Shown piece after piece: positions 44,982-53,529 of a DNA stretch of 64,000 nucleotides. The DNA is from Hyphomicrobiales bacterium (lineage in GTDB: Bacteria > Pseudomonadota > Alphaproteobacteria > Rhizobiales > Rhizobiaceae): positions 1-64,000 of the forward strand of contig UEGQ01000014.1 of assembly GCA_900466005.1 (NCBI GenBank). The letters run 5' to 3'. The notes under the pieces are model-generated. The model searched no databases. It saw nothing but the letters and a program-made list of their open reading frames with translations, and was not told where the DNA came from. The translations under genes and the position numbers were made by a program. Position 1 is the stretch's first letter. Every line of letters begins with the position of its first letter.

Positions 44982-46162
44982 GAAGGGACGGCTCCACGCC
45001 CGCGATGCTCGGCGGCATAGGCGCCCGCACGGTCCCCTGATTTTGCCGCATGCTGCCGATCCTGCTTGCGTTCGATGATCACACCGACGCCACCGGGGCC
45101 GAGTTCGAGCTTTTCCGCACGGACGACGACATTGGTCACGCGCGGATTTTCGAGCACGAACGCGGCGATCTGTTCGGCCAGCGTCTCCACCAGCTCGATA
45201 TGGCCGCGCGCAACGAGCGAGCGGATCCCGTCCATGATGAGGTCGTAGGAAACGACGTGCCGCATGTCCTCCGGGTTGCGGGTGACCCGCAACACGTCCG
45301 CCGTCACGTCGAAACGCATCCGCTGCGTCTTGCCGTGTTCGAAGCTGTAGGCGCCGATTTCGACCGGCAGAACGAAGTCCCGCACGAAGATCTTGTCAGT
45401 GCCGAGACCGAGTTCGGACGCATCCGGAAAGTACCCGCGCGCCGCCAGCAACTTGTAGTCGACACGCGATTGTGTACCGGCCGGCTGTTCTTCCGGAATC
45501 AGTGCCCGGATCTTCAGTGCGGCATCGCGATTGATCTCGGCGTCCCGGGCAAGATTCTCGCAAAGCGCACCTCGAAAACCGATGAAGTCCGGATTATAGG
45601 CGAGAAGCCGCGGAACGTCCGGCGCCTCCAGCGACCCGGCGAGACCGGCTGCGAGTCCGCGGGCATGGCAATCGGCGACGAACGTGCCGATACGGTCTGT
45701 GCTCATGTGCTGCAGCAAGCGGCCCTTCGTCTTGTCGGCAGTGTCAATCATCACGCCGTGGAAGCCGGCCTCCGCGAAGACGTCGAGGACATTCTCGGGA
45801 TACACATGATCGGCGAAGAGGACCGCCACGAGTTTCCTGTTCGCCGCGATGCCGGCAAGGCCCTTTGCGCAGTCCGTGAGATAGTCAGACGGAAGAAAGC
45901 CGATCTTGATGAAATCGACGCCGGTCGCGGCCAGCTCGTCGACCTTTGCCCTTACGACGTCGGGCTCCATCGGCAGATCGCCCGAGGCGGCGCTGGTGAG
46001 CCGACGACCGTTCACGAAAGCAACGATCTCGGCGATATCCCTCATATCCACGGCGCCCAAAGCACCCCGTGACGGTTCCTTGAGATCGATGATGTCGGCA
46101 CCGGCCTGCAAGGCGATTTCCGCCTCCTGACGGCTCCGAACACTTGCCAACATCTTGGTCAT
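44978..46162 (-). CDS. mfnB: Fusion of (5-formylfuran-3-yl)methyl phosphate synthase (MfnB) and dihydroneopterin aldolase-like domain
   Basis: The ATG at 46162 gives 394 residues with GAGGAG 8 nt upstream. Residues 1-235 are MfnB, with catalytic-type lysine 28 in IDLKEPSRGALGA and FIKIGFLPS near residue 84; MfnB builds the furan ring from two glyceraldehyde-3-phosphates. Residues about 257-365 are a FolB-like domain (FVRDFVLPVEIGAYSFEHG, VETLAEQIAAF), followed by a 25-residue polar tail. The fusion links the furan branch with a pterin-branch enzyme. It heads the minus-strand biosynthetic operon. Confidence 0.87.
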   Translation of the reverse strand: MTKMLASVRSRQEAEIALQAGADIIDLKEPSRGALGAVDMRDIAEIVAFVNGRRLTSAASGDLPMEPDVVRAKVDELAATGVDFIKIGFLPSDYLTDCAKGLAGIAANRKLVAVLFADHVYPENVLDVFAEAGFHGVMIDTADKTKGRLLQHMSTDRIGTFVADCHARGLAAGLAGSLEAPDVPRLLAYNPDFIGFRGALCENLARDAEINRDAALKIRALIPEEQPAGTQSRVDYKLLAARGYFPDASELGLGTDKIFVRDFVLPVEIGAYSFEHGKTQRMRFDVTADVLRVTRNPEDMRHVVSYDLIMDGIRSLVARGHIELVETLAEQIAAFVLENPRVTNVVVRAEKLELGPGGVGVIIERKQDRQHAAKSGDRAGAYAAEHRGRGAVPS

Positions 46163-46333
46163 CAAAATTCTCCTCGCACGACAGGGTTAGCGTCTCCCGC
46201 GCGGCGAGAAAAGCGTAAATCGAGGCTTGAGATTACGGATAGGTTGTATAAAAACAAGTTGGGCACCTTTACTGCGTCAGCCGTCGTCACTCGTGTGACG
46301 GCGTGGGGAAACGGTTATCCTGCGGAGAGCACG
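46163..46333. promoter_or_regulatory. Divergent promoter region between the cofactor operon and the PQQ-ABC operon
   Basis: An AT-rich TTGTATAAAAAC at 46244-46255 is a likely -10 region for the plus strand. The inverted repeat GTCAC-TCGT-GTGAC (46286-46299), inside a larger GCCGTC...GACGGC arm pair (46280-46302), lies in the leader of the plus-strand operon. It may be an operator or an mRNA hairpin. Confidence 0.4.
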
Positions 46334-47545
46334 GTGCCTGAAACTCTCGCGTTTTTATTGGGCTTTTTTTTGCTGCTCGTCAATGCGGCCGACCTCCGGG
46401 CGCAGGATGGCGGCGCGGGAGCAGTGCCGACGGAGATCGGCATCGGATACCTGCGCGCCTACGAACCGCAACTGGCGCTGTCGGTCCTCGACATTCCTCC
46501 ACGCGACGAGGGCGTGGCCGGCGCGAACGTCGCGATCAACGACAACAACACGACGGGCAAATTCCTCGGGCAGTCCTTCAGCCTCGATGTCGTTGAGGTC
46601 AAATTCGATGCGGATGTGGTAGCAGCGTTCAGGGAGATGCTCGCCCGCGGCGACAAGTTCGTGCTGACCGACGTCTCCGCAGCCCAATTGCTCTCGATCG
46701 CCGACCTCGCCCGCGACAACGGTGTACTCCTCTTCAACGTCGGCGCGACCGATGACGTGTTGCGCGAGGAAGAATGCCGGTCGAACGTCTTCCACACCGC
46801 ACCGACCCGCAGCATGCTGGCCGACGGTCTCGCGCAATATCTGGTATGGAAGCAGTGGCGGAGATGGGTGCTGCTTTACGGCTCGCACGAGCGCGACCAG
46901 CTTTATGCGGAAGCAATCCGCCGCGCCGCTGCACGCTTCGGAGCGACGATCGTGGAGGAGCGCTTGTACGAGGACACCGGCTCCGCCCGCCGCACCGACA
47001 CGGGCGTCATCCAGGTGCAACGCCAGATGCCGGTCTTCACACAGAACCTGCCGGAACATGACGTCGTCATCGTCGCCGACGAGAGCGAAGTGTTCGGCAG
47101 CTACGTCCCGTACCGCACCTGGACACCGCGCCCGGTCGCCGGCACCGCCGGGCTCATCCCCTCGAGCTGGCATCCGGCCAGCGAACAATGGGGCGGATCG
47201 CAGATCCAGAATCGCTTCTTCAAGGCTACCAGCAGGCGCATGCTGTCCAAGGACATGCAGGCATGGACAGCGGTGCGCATCCTCGGCGAAGCGGCGACCC
47301 GCACGCAAGGTAACGATCCCGAGAAAATCGAAGCCTTCATAAAGTCGGACGACTTCTCGATCGCCGCCTTCAAGGGGCAGAAAGTGACCTTCCGCACCTG
47401 GAACTGGCAATTGCGCCAGCCCATCCTGCTGGGCGACGGCCGCGGCGTCATCTCAACCTCCCCCCAGGAGGGCTTTCTCCATCAATTCTCGGAGCTCGAC
47501 ACGCTCGGCGTGGACCGGCCCGAAACCAAGTGCAAGCTGAAATAG
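46334..47545 (+). CDS. PQQ-associated ABC transporter substrate-binding protein (TIGR03863-like)
   Basis: The GTG start at 46334, with GGAG 8 nt upstream, gives 403 residues and a proper signal peptide (about residues 1-24). The mature part (EIGIGYLRAYEPQLALSVLD) is a type-I periplasmic binding fold like branched-chain amino-acid receptors. Clusters of this kind accompany PQQ-dependent alcohol oxidation. It leads a six-gene operon with an ABC exporter-like pair. The ligand is unknown. An in-frame start at 46244 would put about 30 unlikely residues before the signal. Confidence 0.8.
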   Translation: MPETLAFLLGFFLLLVNAADLRAQDGGAGAVPTEIGIGYLRAYEPQLALSVLDIPPRDEGVAGANVAINDNNTTGKFLGQSFSLDVVEVKFDADVVAAFREMLARGDKFVLTDVSAAQLLSIADLARDNGVLLFNVGATDDVLREEECRSNVFHTAPTRSMLADGLAQYLVWKQWRRWVLLYGSHERDQLYAEAIRRAAARFGATIVEERLYEDTGSARRTDTGVIQVQRQMPVFTQNLPEHDVVIVADESEVFGSYVPYRTWTPRPVAGTAGLIPSSWHPASEQWGGSQIQNRFFKATSRRMLSKDMQAWTAVRILGEAATRTQGNDPEKIEAFIKSDDFSIAAFKGQKVTFRTWNWQLRQPILLGDGRGVISTSPQEGFLHQFSELDTLGVDRPETKCKLK

Positions 47546-47563
47546 AAAGAGTGGGAGGAGAGA

Positions 47564-48538
47564 ATGCAGCGACTTCTCAGGCAGCTCTATTGCGCCGCCG
47601 TGGCGACGGTCATCGCCGAGCCCGCTTGGGCGAATGCGGTCTACGTGTCCAATGAAAAAGACAACACGGTAACCATCGTCGACTCCGACACGATGGAGCC
47701 GGTCAAGACAATCAATGTCGGGCAGCGCCCCCGCGGCATCACCGTCTCCCGCGACGGCAAGTTTCTCTACGTCTGTGCCAGCGACGACGATACCGTCGAG
47801 ATCATCGACACGGCGACCCACGAGATTGTCGGCAGCCTGCCGTCCGGTCCGGACCCGGAGCTCTTCGTTCTTTCCCCCGACGGCAAGACGCTCTACGTCG
47901 CAAATGAGGACGACAACCTCGTCACCGTCATCGACGTCGAGCAGAAGCGTGTTCTTGCAGAAATCCCGGTCGGCGTGGAACCCGAAGGCATGGGCATAAG
48001 CCCCGACGGCAAGACCATGGTGAACACGTCGGAAACGACCAACATGGCGCATTTCATCGACACGGCGAGCCATGAAATCGTCGCGAACGTGTTGGTCGAT
48101 GCGCGTCCGCGCTTCGCAGCGTTCAAGCCGGACGGCTCGGAGGTCTGGGTGAGCTCGGAAATCGGCGGCACGGTCTCGGTGATCGACAATGCCACCCGTG
48201 AAGTGAAGCATAAGATCAGCTTCGAGGTACAGGGCCTGCGCTCCGAGGCGATCCAGCCGGTCGGGGTGCGCATCACCGCCGACGGCAAGAAGGCCTACGT
48301 GGCGCTCGGTCCGGCCAATCGGGTCGCTGTCGTCAATACCGAAACCTACGAGGTCGAGAAATATGTCCTGGTCGGCCAGCGCGTCTGGCAACTCGCCTTC
48401 ACCCCGGACGGCAAGCACGTCATCAGCACGAATGGCCTTTCGAACGACATTACCTTCATCGACACGCAATCCGACGAGCCGGTGAAATCGGTGACCGTCG
48501 GAGCTCTGCCCTGGGGCGTGACGGTGGCACCGAACTGA
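47564..48538 (+). CDS. PQQ-associated YVTN beta-propeller protein (TIGR03866-like)
   Basis: The 324-residue exported protein has a signal peptide (cleavage near residue 23, PAWANAVYVS) and about seven repeats of roughly 42 residues. Each has the pattern ISPDGKTxxV followed by xVxDTxTxEVV, forming a seven-bladed propeller. It belongs to the family found with PQQ-dependent catabolism ABC genes. A GGGAGGAG site precedes the ATG. It may scaffold or sense quinoprotein components in the periplasm. Confidence 0.87.
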   Translation: MQRLLRQLYCAAVATVIAEPAWANAVYVSNEKDNTVTIVDSDTMEPVKTINVGQRPRGITVSRDGKFLYVCASDDDTVEIIDTATHEIVGSLPSGPDPELFVLSPDGKTLYVANEDDNLVTVIDVEQKRVLAEIPVGVEPEGMGISPDGKTMVNTSETTNMAHFIDTASHEIVANVLVDARPRFAAFKPDGSEVWVSSEIGGTVSVIDNATREVKHKISFEVQGLRSEAIQPVGVRITADGKKAYVALGPANRVAVVNTETYEVEKYVLVGQRVWQLAFTPDGKHVISTNGLSNDITFIDTQSDEPVKSVTVGALPWGVTVAPN

Positions 48539-48565
48539 CCTACAACGGAAAACCAGGAGGAACGA

Positions 48566-49021
48566 ATGTCAAAGCTCAAGCTCGTCGCATACGCAGCCAT
48601 CATCAGCCTGCTTTCAATTCAGCCTCATGCCGCCGCCCAGGAGGACGATGACAACGACGAACCGAAGGTCACGCGAGCGAGCAAGAATGTTCCGGAGCTG
48701 ATCCTCGGCTCGAAAGACGACAGCTACGCCGTCAACCAGAAGGACTTCGAACTGGTCGCGGGCCAGGGCTATCGTTGGAAGATCACGTCGGCGGCCGGCC
48801 TCGAATACAAGTTTGCGACTGATCTCTTCCGGAACGTCTGGATGAACCAGATCGTGATCGACGACCTCGAGGTCCACATGAATGGCGCACCGGCCTGGCT
48901 TGAATTCGACGCCGAGGGAACGATCAACGTGCAGTTCACCACCGTCCGGCCGGGAGAATACACCTGGTCGGTGCCTGACCTCGCGGACAAAGGAATGACG
49001 GGCAAGATCATCATCAAGTAA
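48566..49021 (+). CDS. Periplasmic cupredoxin-like protein lacking copper ligands
   Basis: The 151-residue protein has a signal peptide (about 1-25, HAAAQEDDD) and an acidic mature start. A beta-rich domain ends VRPGEYTWSVPDLADKGMTG. The ending resembles plastocyanin-type domains, in which a cysteine and histidine of the copper site fall between the tyrosine and the methionine. Here both are missing and the mature protein contains no cysteine. It lies between the propeller and ABC ATPase genes. The function is unknown. Confidence 0.65.
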   Translation: MSKLKLVAYAAIISLLSIQPHAAAQEDDDNDEPKVTRASKNVPELILGSKDDSYAVNQKDFELVAGQGYRWKITSAAGLEYKFATDLFRNVWMNQIVIDDLEVHMNGAPAWLEFDAEGTINVQFTTVRPGEYTWSVPDLADKGMTGKIIIK

Positions 49022-49087
49022 CCGCCCACTTTCCGTGCAACACAGGAGCGGATGGCTGCATGCCGCCATCCGCCGGAGGCGGAGCCC

Positions 49088-49900
49088 ATGACGATCAAAG
49101 CCGGATTGCCCGAAGACACGAACCCCAACCCGAAGGAAAATGCGGTCGAACCGCCGCTGCGACTGACATCCGTCAGCTACAGCTATGGCAGCCGAAAAGT
49201 GCTCGACGACGTCTCCTTTTCGATCGAGGCCGGCCGGTTTGCGGTGCTGCTCGGTCTCAACGGCGCCGGCAAGACCACACTCTTTTCATTGATCAGTCAC
49301 CTCTTTTCGCCACAGACCGGCACGATCCGCATCTTTGGTCACGACATACGTCGCAAGGCCGGAAGCGCGCTTCGCCAGCTCGGCATCGTCTTCCAGGCCC
49401 GGACCCTAGATCTCGATCTCACCGTCCAGCAGAACCTCGCCTACCACGCCTCTCTCCACGGAATCGGCACGGGCACGGCGCGCGATCGTATCCGGGAACT
49501 GCTCGCTTCGATCGACATGGAGGACCGGCTGCACGACAAGGCGCGCAGCCTCTCCGGAGGACAGATGCGGCGCGTTGAAATCGTCCGCGCGCTCCTTCAC
49601 CGCCCGTCACTGCTGCTGCTGGACGAGGCGACCGTCGGGCTCGACATCAAGTCTAGGGCGGCGATCCTCGCCGATATCCGGCACCTCGTCGCACAGGAAG
49701 GCATCAGCGTCCTCTGGGCGACCCACCTGATCGATGAAGTCAACCAGGCGGACCAGGTTGTGGTTCTGAACATCGGAAAGGTCGTCGCCGACGGTGCCGT
49801 GGCGGACGTGATCCGACAAACCGGTTCCACGACGCTCCATCAGGCATTCTCCAAGCTCACAGGCATCGTGGACATTCGAGCCGGAGGTACACGGCCATGA
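49088..49900 (+). CDS. PQQ-associated ABC transporter ATP-binding protein (TIGR03864-like)
   Basis: The ATG at 49088 gives 270 residues. Walker A is LNGAGKTT, the signature is LSGGQMRRVEIVRAL, and Walker B is LLLLDEATVGLD. The form is that of DrrA/NodI-like ATPases, which energise ABC-2 exporters. It overlaps the following permease gene by 4 bp. A CGGAGG site lies upstream of the ATG. Confidence 0.88.
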   Translation: MTIKAGLPEDTNPNPKENAVEPPLRLTSVSYSYGSRKVLDDVSFSIEAGRFAVLLGLNGAGKTTLFSLISHLFSPQTGTIRIFGHDIRRKAGSALRQLGIVFQARTLDLDLTVQQNLAYHASLHGIGTGTARDRIRELLASIDMEDRLHDKARSLSGGQMRRVEIVRALLHRPSLLLLDEATVGLDIKSRAAILADIRHLVAQEGISVLWATHLIDEVNQADQVVVLNIGKVVADGAVADVIRQTGSTTLHQAFSKLTGIVDIRAGGTRP

Positions 49901-50769
49901 CCGATATCACGGGACACGACGGCGCGATGTCACGCTGGGCACCTCGCGAACGCTTCGGGCTTCTGCAATACCTCGTCTGCCTGAATGGCATTCTGAAGCG
50001 CGAGGGGTTGCGCTACCTGAACCAGCGGGAACGCTTCGTCTCCTCGCTCGTGCGGCCCCTGCTCTGGCTGTTCATCTTCGCGGCAGGGTTTCGCCAGGTC
50101 CTCGGCGTCTCTATCATCCCGCCCTACAAGACCTACGTGCTGTATGAAGTCTACATCACGCCTGGGCTTTGCGGAATGATCCTGCTTTTCAGCGGCATGC
50201 AGTCTTCGCTGTCAATGGTCTACGACCGCGAGATGGGTAACATGCGAACCCTTCTGGTCAGCCCCTTCCCACGCTGGTTCCTGCTGGTTTCGAAGCTTCT
50301 TGCCGGCGTCGCGGTGTCGATCGTGCAAGTCTATGTCTTCCTTGCCATCGCCTGGTTCTGGGATGTGAAAGCGCCAGCCATCGGTTATCTTCTGGTGCTA
50401 CCGGCACTCTTCCTGTCCGGGTTGATGCTGGGTGCTCTCGGGATGCTCCTGTCGTCCTTGATCCGGCAACTCGAGAACTTCGCCGGGATCATGAACTTCG
50501 TGATCTTCCCGATGTATTTTGCATCCTCCGCGCTCTATCCGCTGTGGCGTGTGCAGGAAGCATCTCCCCTGCTCTATCGGATCTGCCTGATTAACCCGTT
50601 CACCTATGCCGTCGAACTGGTGCGTTTCGCCTTCTATGGCCAGATCGAATGGACATCGCTTCTGGTGGTCGCTGCCTTCACGTTTCTGTTCCTGGCAGGC
50701 GCCATTCTCGCCTACAATCCGAGCCTGGGCCTCACGACCCGCAAGCAAGACACGGGAGGAAACACATGA
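49897..50769 (+). CDS. ABC-2 type permease (PedC-like, PQQ-associated)
   Basis: The 290-residue membrane protein has six hydrophobic helices of the ABC-2 type and the family motif LINPFTYAVELVRFAFYGQI near residue 230. It pairs with the preceding ATPase as an exporter-type module. The presence of a periplasmic binding protein in the same operon is unusual for an ABC-2 system. PedC-type genes were first noted in phenylethanol-degradation clusters that use PQQ dehydrogenases. Confidence 0.85.
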   Translation: MTDITGHDGAMSRWAPRERFGLLQYLVCLNGILKREGLRYLNQRERFVSSLVRPLLWLFIFAAGFRQVLGVSIIPPYKTYVLYEVYITPGLCGMILLFSGMQSSLSMVYDREMGNMRTLLVSPFPRWFLLVSKLLAGVAVSIVQVYVFLAIAWFWDVKAPAIGYLLVLPALFLSGLMLGALGMLLSSLIRQLENFAGIMNFVIFPMYFASSALYPLWRVQEASPLLYRICLINPFTYAVELVRFAFYGQIEWTSLLVVAAFTFLFLAGAILAYNPSLGLTTRKQDTGGNT

Positions 50770-51389
50770 GGAGACCGATCATCGTCGTGGCTGCCGCCGG
50801 CATCGGCATGTTGCCGGGGTTGGCCATCGGCGCCACCAACACGGATCCGGATTGGCCCTGCGTCCAGCGCAAGGTACCGGAGTTGTCCGTCGCACAGGTA
50901 TGGAACGGAGACGCCCTTCCGGACAACGCCAAAGACTGGAGCAAGGATCCGGCCGTCGAGCAACTGGTCGACGAACTGTCAGCGCGGCGAGTTCCGATGG
51001 ACACCGCCCGGAAACAACTCGAGACATTCGTCGCGACACTGCCCGCCGACCAGACGGACGAGAAGCTTGCGCAGGTTTTCGTGGGCCTGTTCGAAAAGCT
51101 CAACCGGGAACGCGAGCAGGTCATCTCCGGTATCGCCCGCTATGCCGGCAAACAGCGGCAACTGGCGGCCGATCTCCGCAAGAAGGCATCGGATGTCGAC
51201 AAGCTGAGGCGCGATGCGAATGCCGACCCGACAGAGCTCGAGAAGCAGAGCGATCAGTTGAAGTGGGAAACACGCGTCTTCGAAGAGCGCGTCCAGTCGC
51301 TTAGCTACGTCTGCGAGGTGCCCACGATCATCGAGCAGAGGCTCTACGGCCTGTCAAAACTCATCGGCCAACTCATGCCGAAGAGCTGA
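50766..51389 (+). CDS. Exported coiled-coil protein of the PQQ-ABC operon
   Basis: The 207-residue protein has a signal peptide (cleaved near residue 23, LAIGATNTD). It is mostly helical, with a coiled-coil-like stretch at about residues 130-180 (LRKKASDVDKLRRDANAD). Two cysteines, one near the mature N-terminus and one near residue 187, could form a disulfide. It starts in an ATGA overlap with the permease and its end overlaps pqqE by 36 bp, tail to tail. The function is unknown; a periplasmic partner of the ABC module is likely. Confidence 0.72.
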   Translation: MRRPIIVVAAAGIGMLPGLAIGATNTDPDWPCVQRKVPELSVAQVWNGDALPDNAKDWSKDPAVEQLVDELSARRVPMDTARKQLETFVATLPADQTDEKLAQVFVGLFEKLNREREQVISGIARYAGKQRQLAADLRKKASDVDKLRRDANADPTELEKQSDQLKWETRVFEERVQSLSYVCEVPTIIEQRLYGLSKLIGQLMPKS

Positions 51390-52481
51390 CGGAGCGACAC
51401 GTCCGATGCGCCTGTACTGGAACCCCTGTGCGACACCGTTTCTCTTCTCTGCGAGCTCCACAATGCGATGATGAAATGGTGACTTGATGCAGGCCGGATC
51501 GGTGGCGGACGCATTGCCGGCGATCGCCAGGGCCTGACAGCGACAGCCGCCCCAGTCGACCTCCCGGCGATCGCAGCTGCGGCACGGCTCCGGCATCCAG
51601 TCCGTGCCCCGGAAGGCATTGAAGGCGTCGGATCGATACCAGATATCCGTAAGTGTTCGGCGGCCAAACCGATCGAAGCTCAGGGACGGGATGGTGGCAG
51701 CCGCATGGCACGGCAGCACCGTGCCGTCGGGGGCGACCACGAGAGCATCCCTCGCCCAGCCGCCCATGCAGGGCTTGGGATAAACAGCGAAGTAATCGGG
51801 CGTCACAAAATCGATTGCCATCACGCCGTGCAGCCGCTCCTGTGCCGCTTCGACGATCTCGACCTGTCGTTCGACATCCGCCCTGTCCGGCATCAGCGCG
51901 TCACGGTTGAGAAGGGCCCAGCCTGCGTATTGTACATTGGCGATCTCGAGCCGTTCGGCCCCGAGCGACAGCGCAAGTTCGATGAAGGCCGGTACCTCGT
52001 CCATGTTGTGCCGGTGGATGGGCGCGTTGATCGTGAGCGGAAGGCCGGCGGAACGCACCTGGCGAGCGGTCTCGAGCTTCTTTTCCTGCGCGCCTTTATG
52101 ATTGCCGATCAGTTCGGTCGTGGCAGCATTCACGCCTTGAAAGCTCAACTGCACATGGTCGAGACCGACATCCGCCAATGCCTGGATGCGCCCCTCCGGG
52201 ATGCCGACACCGGCAGTGATGAGATTGGTGTAGATCCCACGACGAGCGAGACAGGAAATCAGTTCTTCGAGATCGGGGCGAAGCGTCGGCTCGCCGCCGG
52301 AGAGGTGAACCTGCAGGACGCCGAGATCGGCCGCTTCCTCGAAAAGCGATCGCCAACCTTCCGTCGACAGTTCCCGATCAGCCTTCAGAAGCTCCAGCGG
52401 ATTCGAACAATAGACGCATTGCAACGGACATCGATACGTAAGCTCGGCCAGCATGCCGAGTGGCGGAAGAATCTCGCTCAT
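51354..52481 (-). CDS. pqqE: PQQ biosynthesis radical SAM enzyme PqqE
   Basis: The 375-residue enzyme has the radical-SAM triad CPLQCVYC (Cys18, 22, 25) and a C-terminal SPASM domain with cysteines in PKPCMGGWARD, CRSCDRREVDWGGCRCQ and ACIKSPFH. It forms the carbon-carbon crosslink between the glutamate and tyrosine of PqqA. The ATG at 52481 overlaps pqqD by 4 bp. Last gene of pqqABCDE. Confidence 0.95.
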   Translation of the reverse strand: MSEILPPLGMLAELTYRCPLQCVYCSNPLELLKADRELSTEGWRSLFEEAADLGVLQVHLSGGEPTLRPDLEELISCLARRGIYTNLITAGVGIPEGRIQALADVGLDHVQLSFQGVNAATTELIGNHKGAQEKKLETARQVRSAGLPLTINAPIHRHNMDEVPAFIELALSLGAERLEIANVQYAGWALLNRDALMPDRADVERQVEIVEAAQERLHGVMAIDFVTPDYFAVYPKPCMGGWARDALVVAPDGTVLPCHAAATIPSLSFDRFGRRTLTDIWYRSDAFNAFRGTDWMPEPCRSCDRREVDWGGCRCQALAIAGNASATDPACIKSPFHHRIVELAEKRNGVAQGFQYRRIGRVAPSALRHELADEF

Positions 52482-52774
52482 AACGCCACCACCAGCCTGT
52501 CCGCCCACTCCTGAAGGAAGGTCTCCACGTCCGCCGCTATCTCCTCTGCCGGGGTTTCGTATTGCTCGGCCAGACATTCAATGATCTTCCGAGGAGACCG
52601 CTGTCCATTGCACAGCCGCAGAATCTCGAGACTGACTTCGTTCGGCCAATAGACCCGCTCCGGCGCCAGCAGTGCCCAGGCGTCCCGCACTGGATCGAAT
52701 TGCAGCCGGCAGTACCGTTTCAGCATCGGCCTGGATGAAAGCGAGAGAACTGCGCGCTCCCTGACGAGGGTCAT
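52478..52774 (-). CDS. pqqD: PQQ biosynthesis peptide chaperone PqqD
   Basis: The 98-residue protein presents PqqA to PqqE. It has the PqqD winged-helix form, with LLAPERVYWPNEVSLEILRL in the middle and a helical C-terminus. Its ATG overlaps the pqqC stop by one base and its stop overlaps pqqE. Confidence 0.93.
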   Translation of the reverse strand: MTLVRERAVLSLSSRPMLKRYCRLQFDPVRDAWALLAPERVYWPNEVSLEILRLCNGQRSPRKIIECLAEQYETPAEEIAADVETFLQEWADRLVVAL

Positions 52775-53529
52775 TATGCCGCCCCCGGATCAAAAGCGCC
52801 GGGCGGAATGTGCCCGCTCTCGCCATACGCGTGTTCGAGCGCGTCCAGCATCGACCAGAGCACATCGCACTTGAAGACAAGGGCATCGATGACGGTCTGT
52901 TGCTTCTGCGGCGTGTCGGCATGCTTCAAGACATAGGCCAGCGCGAATTCCGCATCTCTTGATGCCTGGACCGGCCGGGGCTTGAAGTAGGCGAGGATAT
53001 CCTCGGTTACATAATCGTATTTGGCGAGCATGGCTGGCACACGCTCGCCTATGATCACCGGTGAGAACAGTTCGGTCAACGACGAGGCGACCGCTTCCAG
53101 AAGACTGCGCTCGGTACAGAACGAAAGATAGGCTCCGACTGCGAAACGGGTCGCCGGAAGCGCCAGACGCTCGCTCTTGACCATATCCTCCTCGAGGCCG
53201 AGACCTGTTGCCAGCTTCACCCAGCGGGCGATACCGCCGTCCCAGCCGTTGGTGCCGTCATGATCCTCGATGCGCTTGCGCCATTCGGCACGGAAGGCCG
53301 GATCCTCCGCCCGCGCCAGGATCATCGCATCCTTCCTCGGAATGACCGCTTGATAGCAATAGCGGTTCAGCGCCCAGGCCTGGAGCTGGCCCTTGCTCAG
53401 TGTCCCCGACACCATCTTGTGGTGCAGCGGATGACGATTGTGATAGCGCGCCGCTCCCACCTCGCGCAGGAGGGCTTCGAGCGCGCCCGGCGTCAGTCCG
53501 TTCTTTGCAGCACTGGAAAACTTGGTCAT
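52774..53529 (-). CDS. pqqC: Pyrroloquinoline-quinone synthase PqqC
   Basis: The 251-residue helical, cofactor-free oxidase performs the last ring closure and eight-electron oxidation to PQQ. Family motifs include ARYHNRHPLHHKMVSGTLSK near residue 27, AWALNRYCYQAVIPRKDAMI and FYSFC-like YLSFCTERSLLEA. The start overlaps pqqB by 4 bp. Confidence 0.95.
   Translation of the reverse strand: MTKFSSAAKNGLTPGALEALLREVGAARYHNRHPLHHKMVSGTLSKGQLQAWALNRYCYQAVIPRKDAMILARAEDPAFRAEWRKRIEDHDGTNGWDGGIARWVKLATGLGLEEDMVKSERLALPATRFAVGAYLSFCTERSLLEAVASSLTELFSPVIIGERVPAMLAKYDYVTEDILAYFKPRPVQASRDAEFALAYVLKHADTPQKQQTVIDALVFKCDVLWSMLDALEHAYGESGHIPPGAFDPGAA

Noticed and set aside
46227-46252. TTGAGA and TATAAA as a sigma-70 promoter
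   Set aside because: The spacing is only 14 bp, too short for a standard promoter; only the -10 part was kept as a possibility.
47453-48469. 338-residue open frame on the minus strand
   Set aside because: It mirrors the repeats of the YVTN propeller gene; the apparent repeats are a by-product of that gene.
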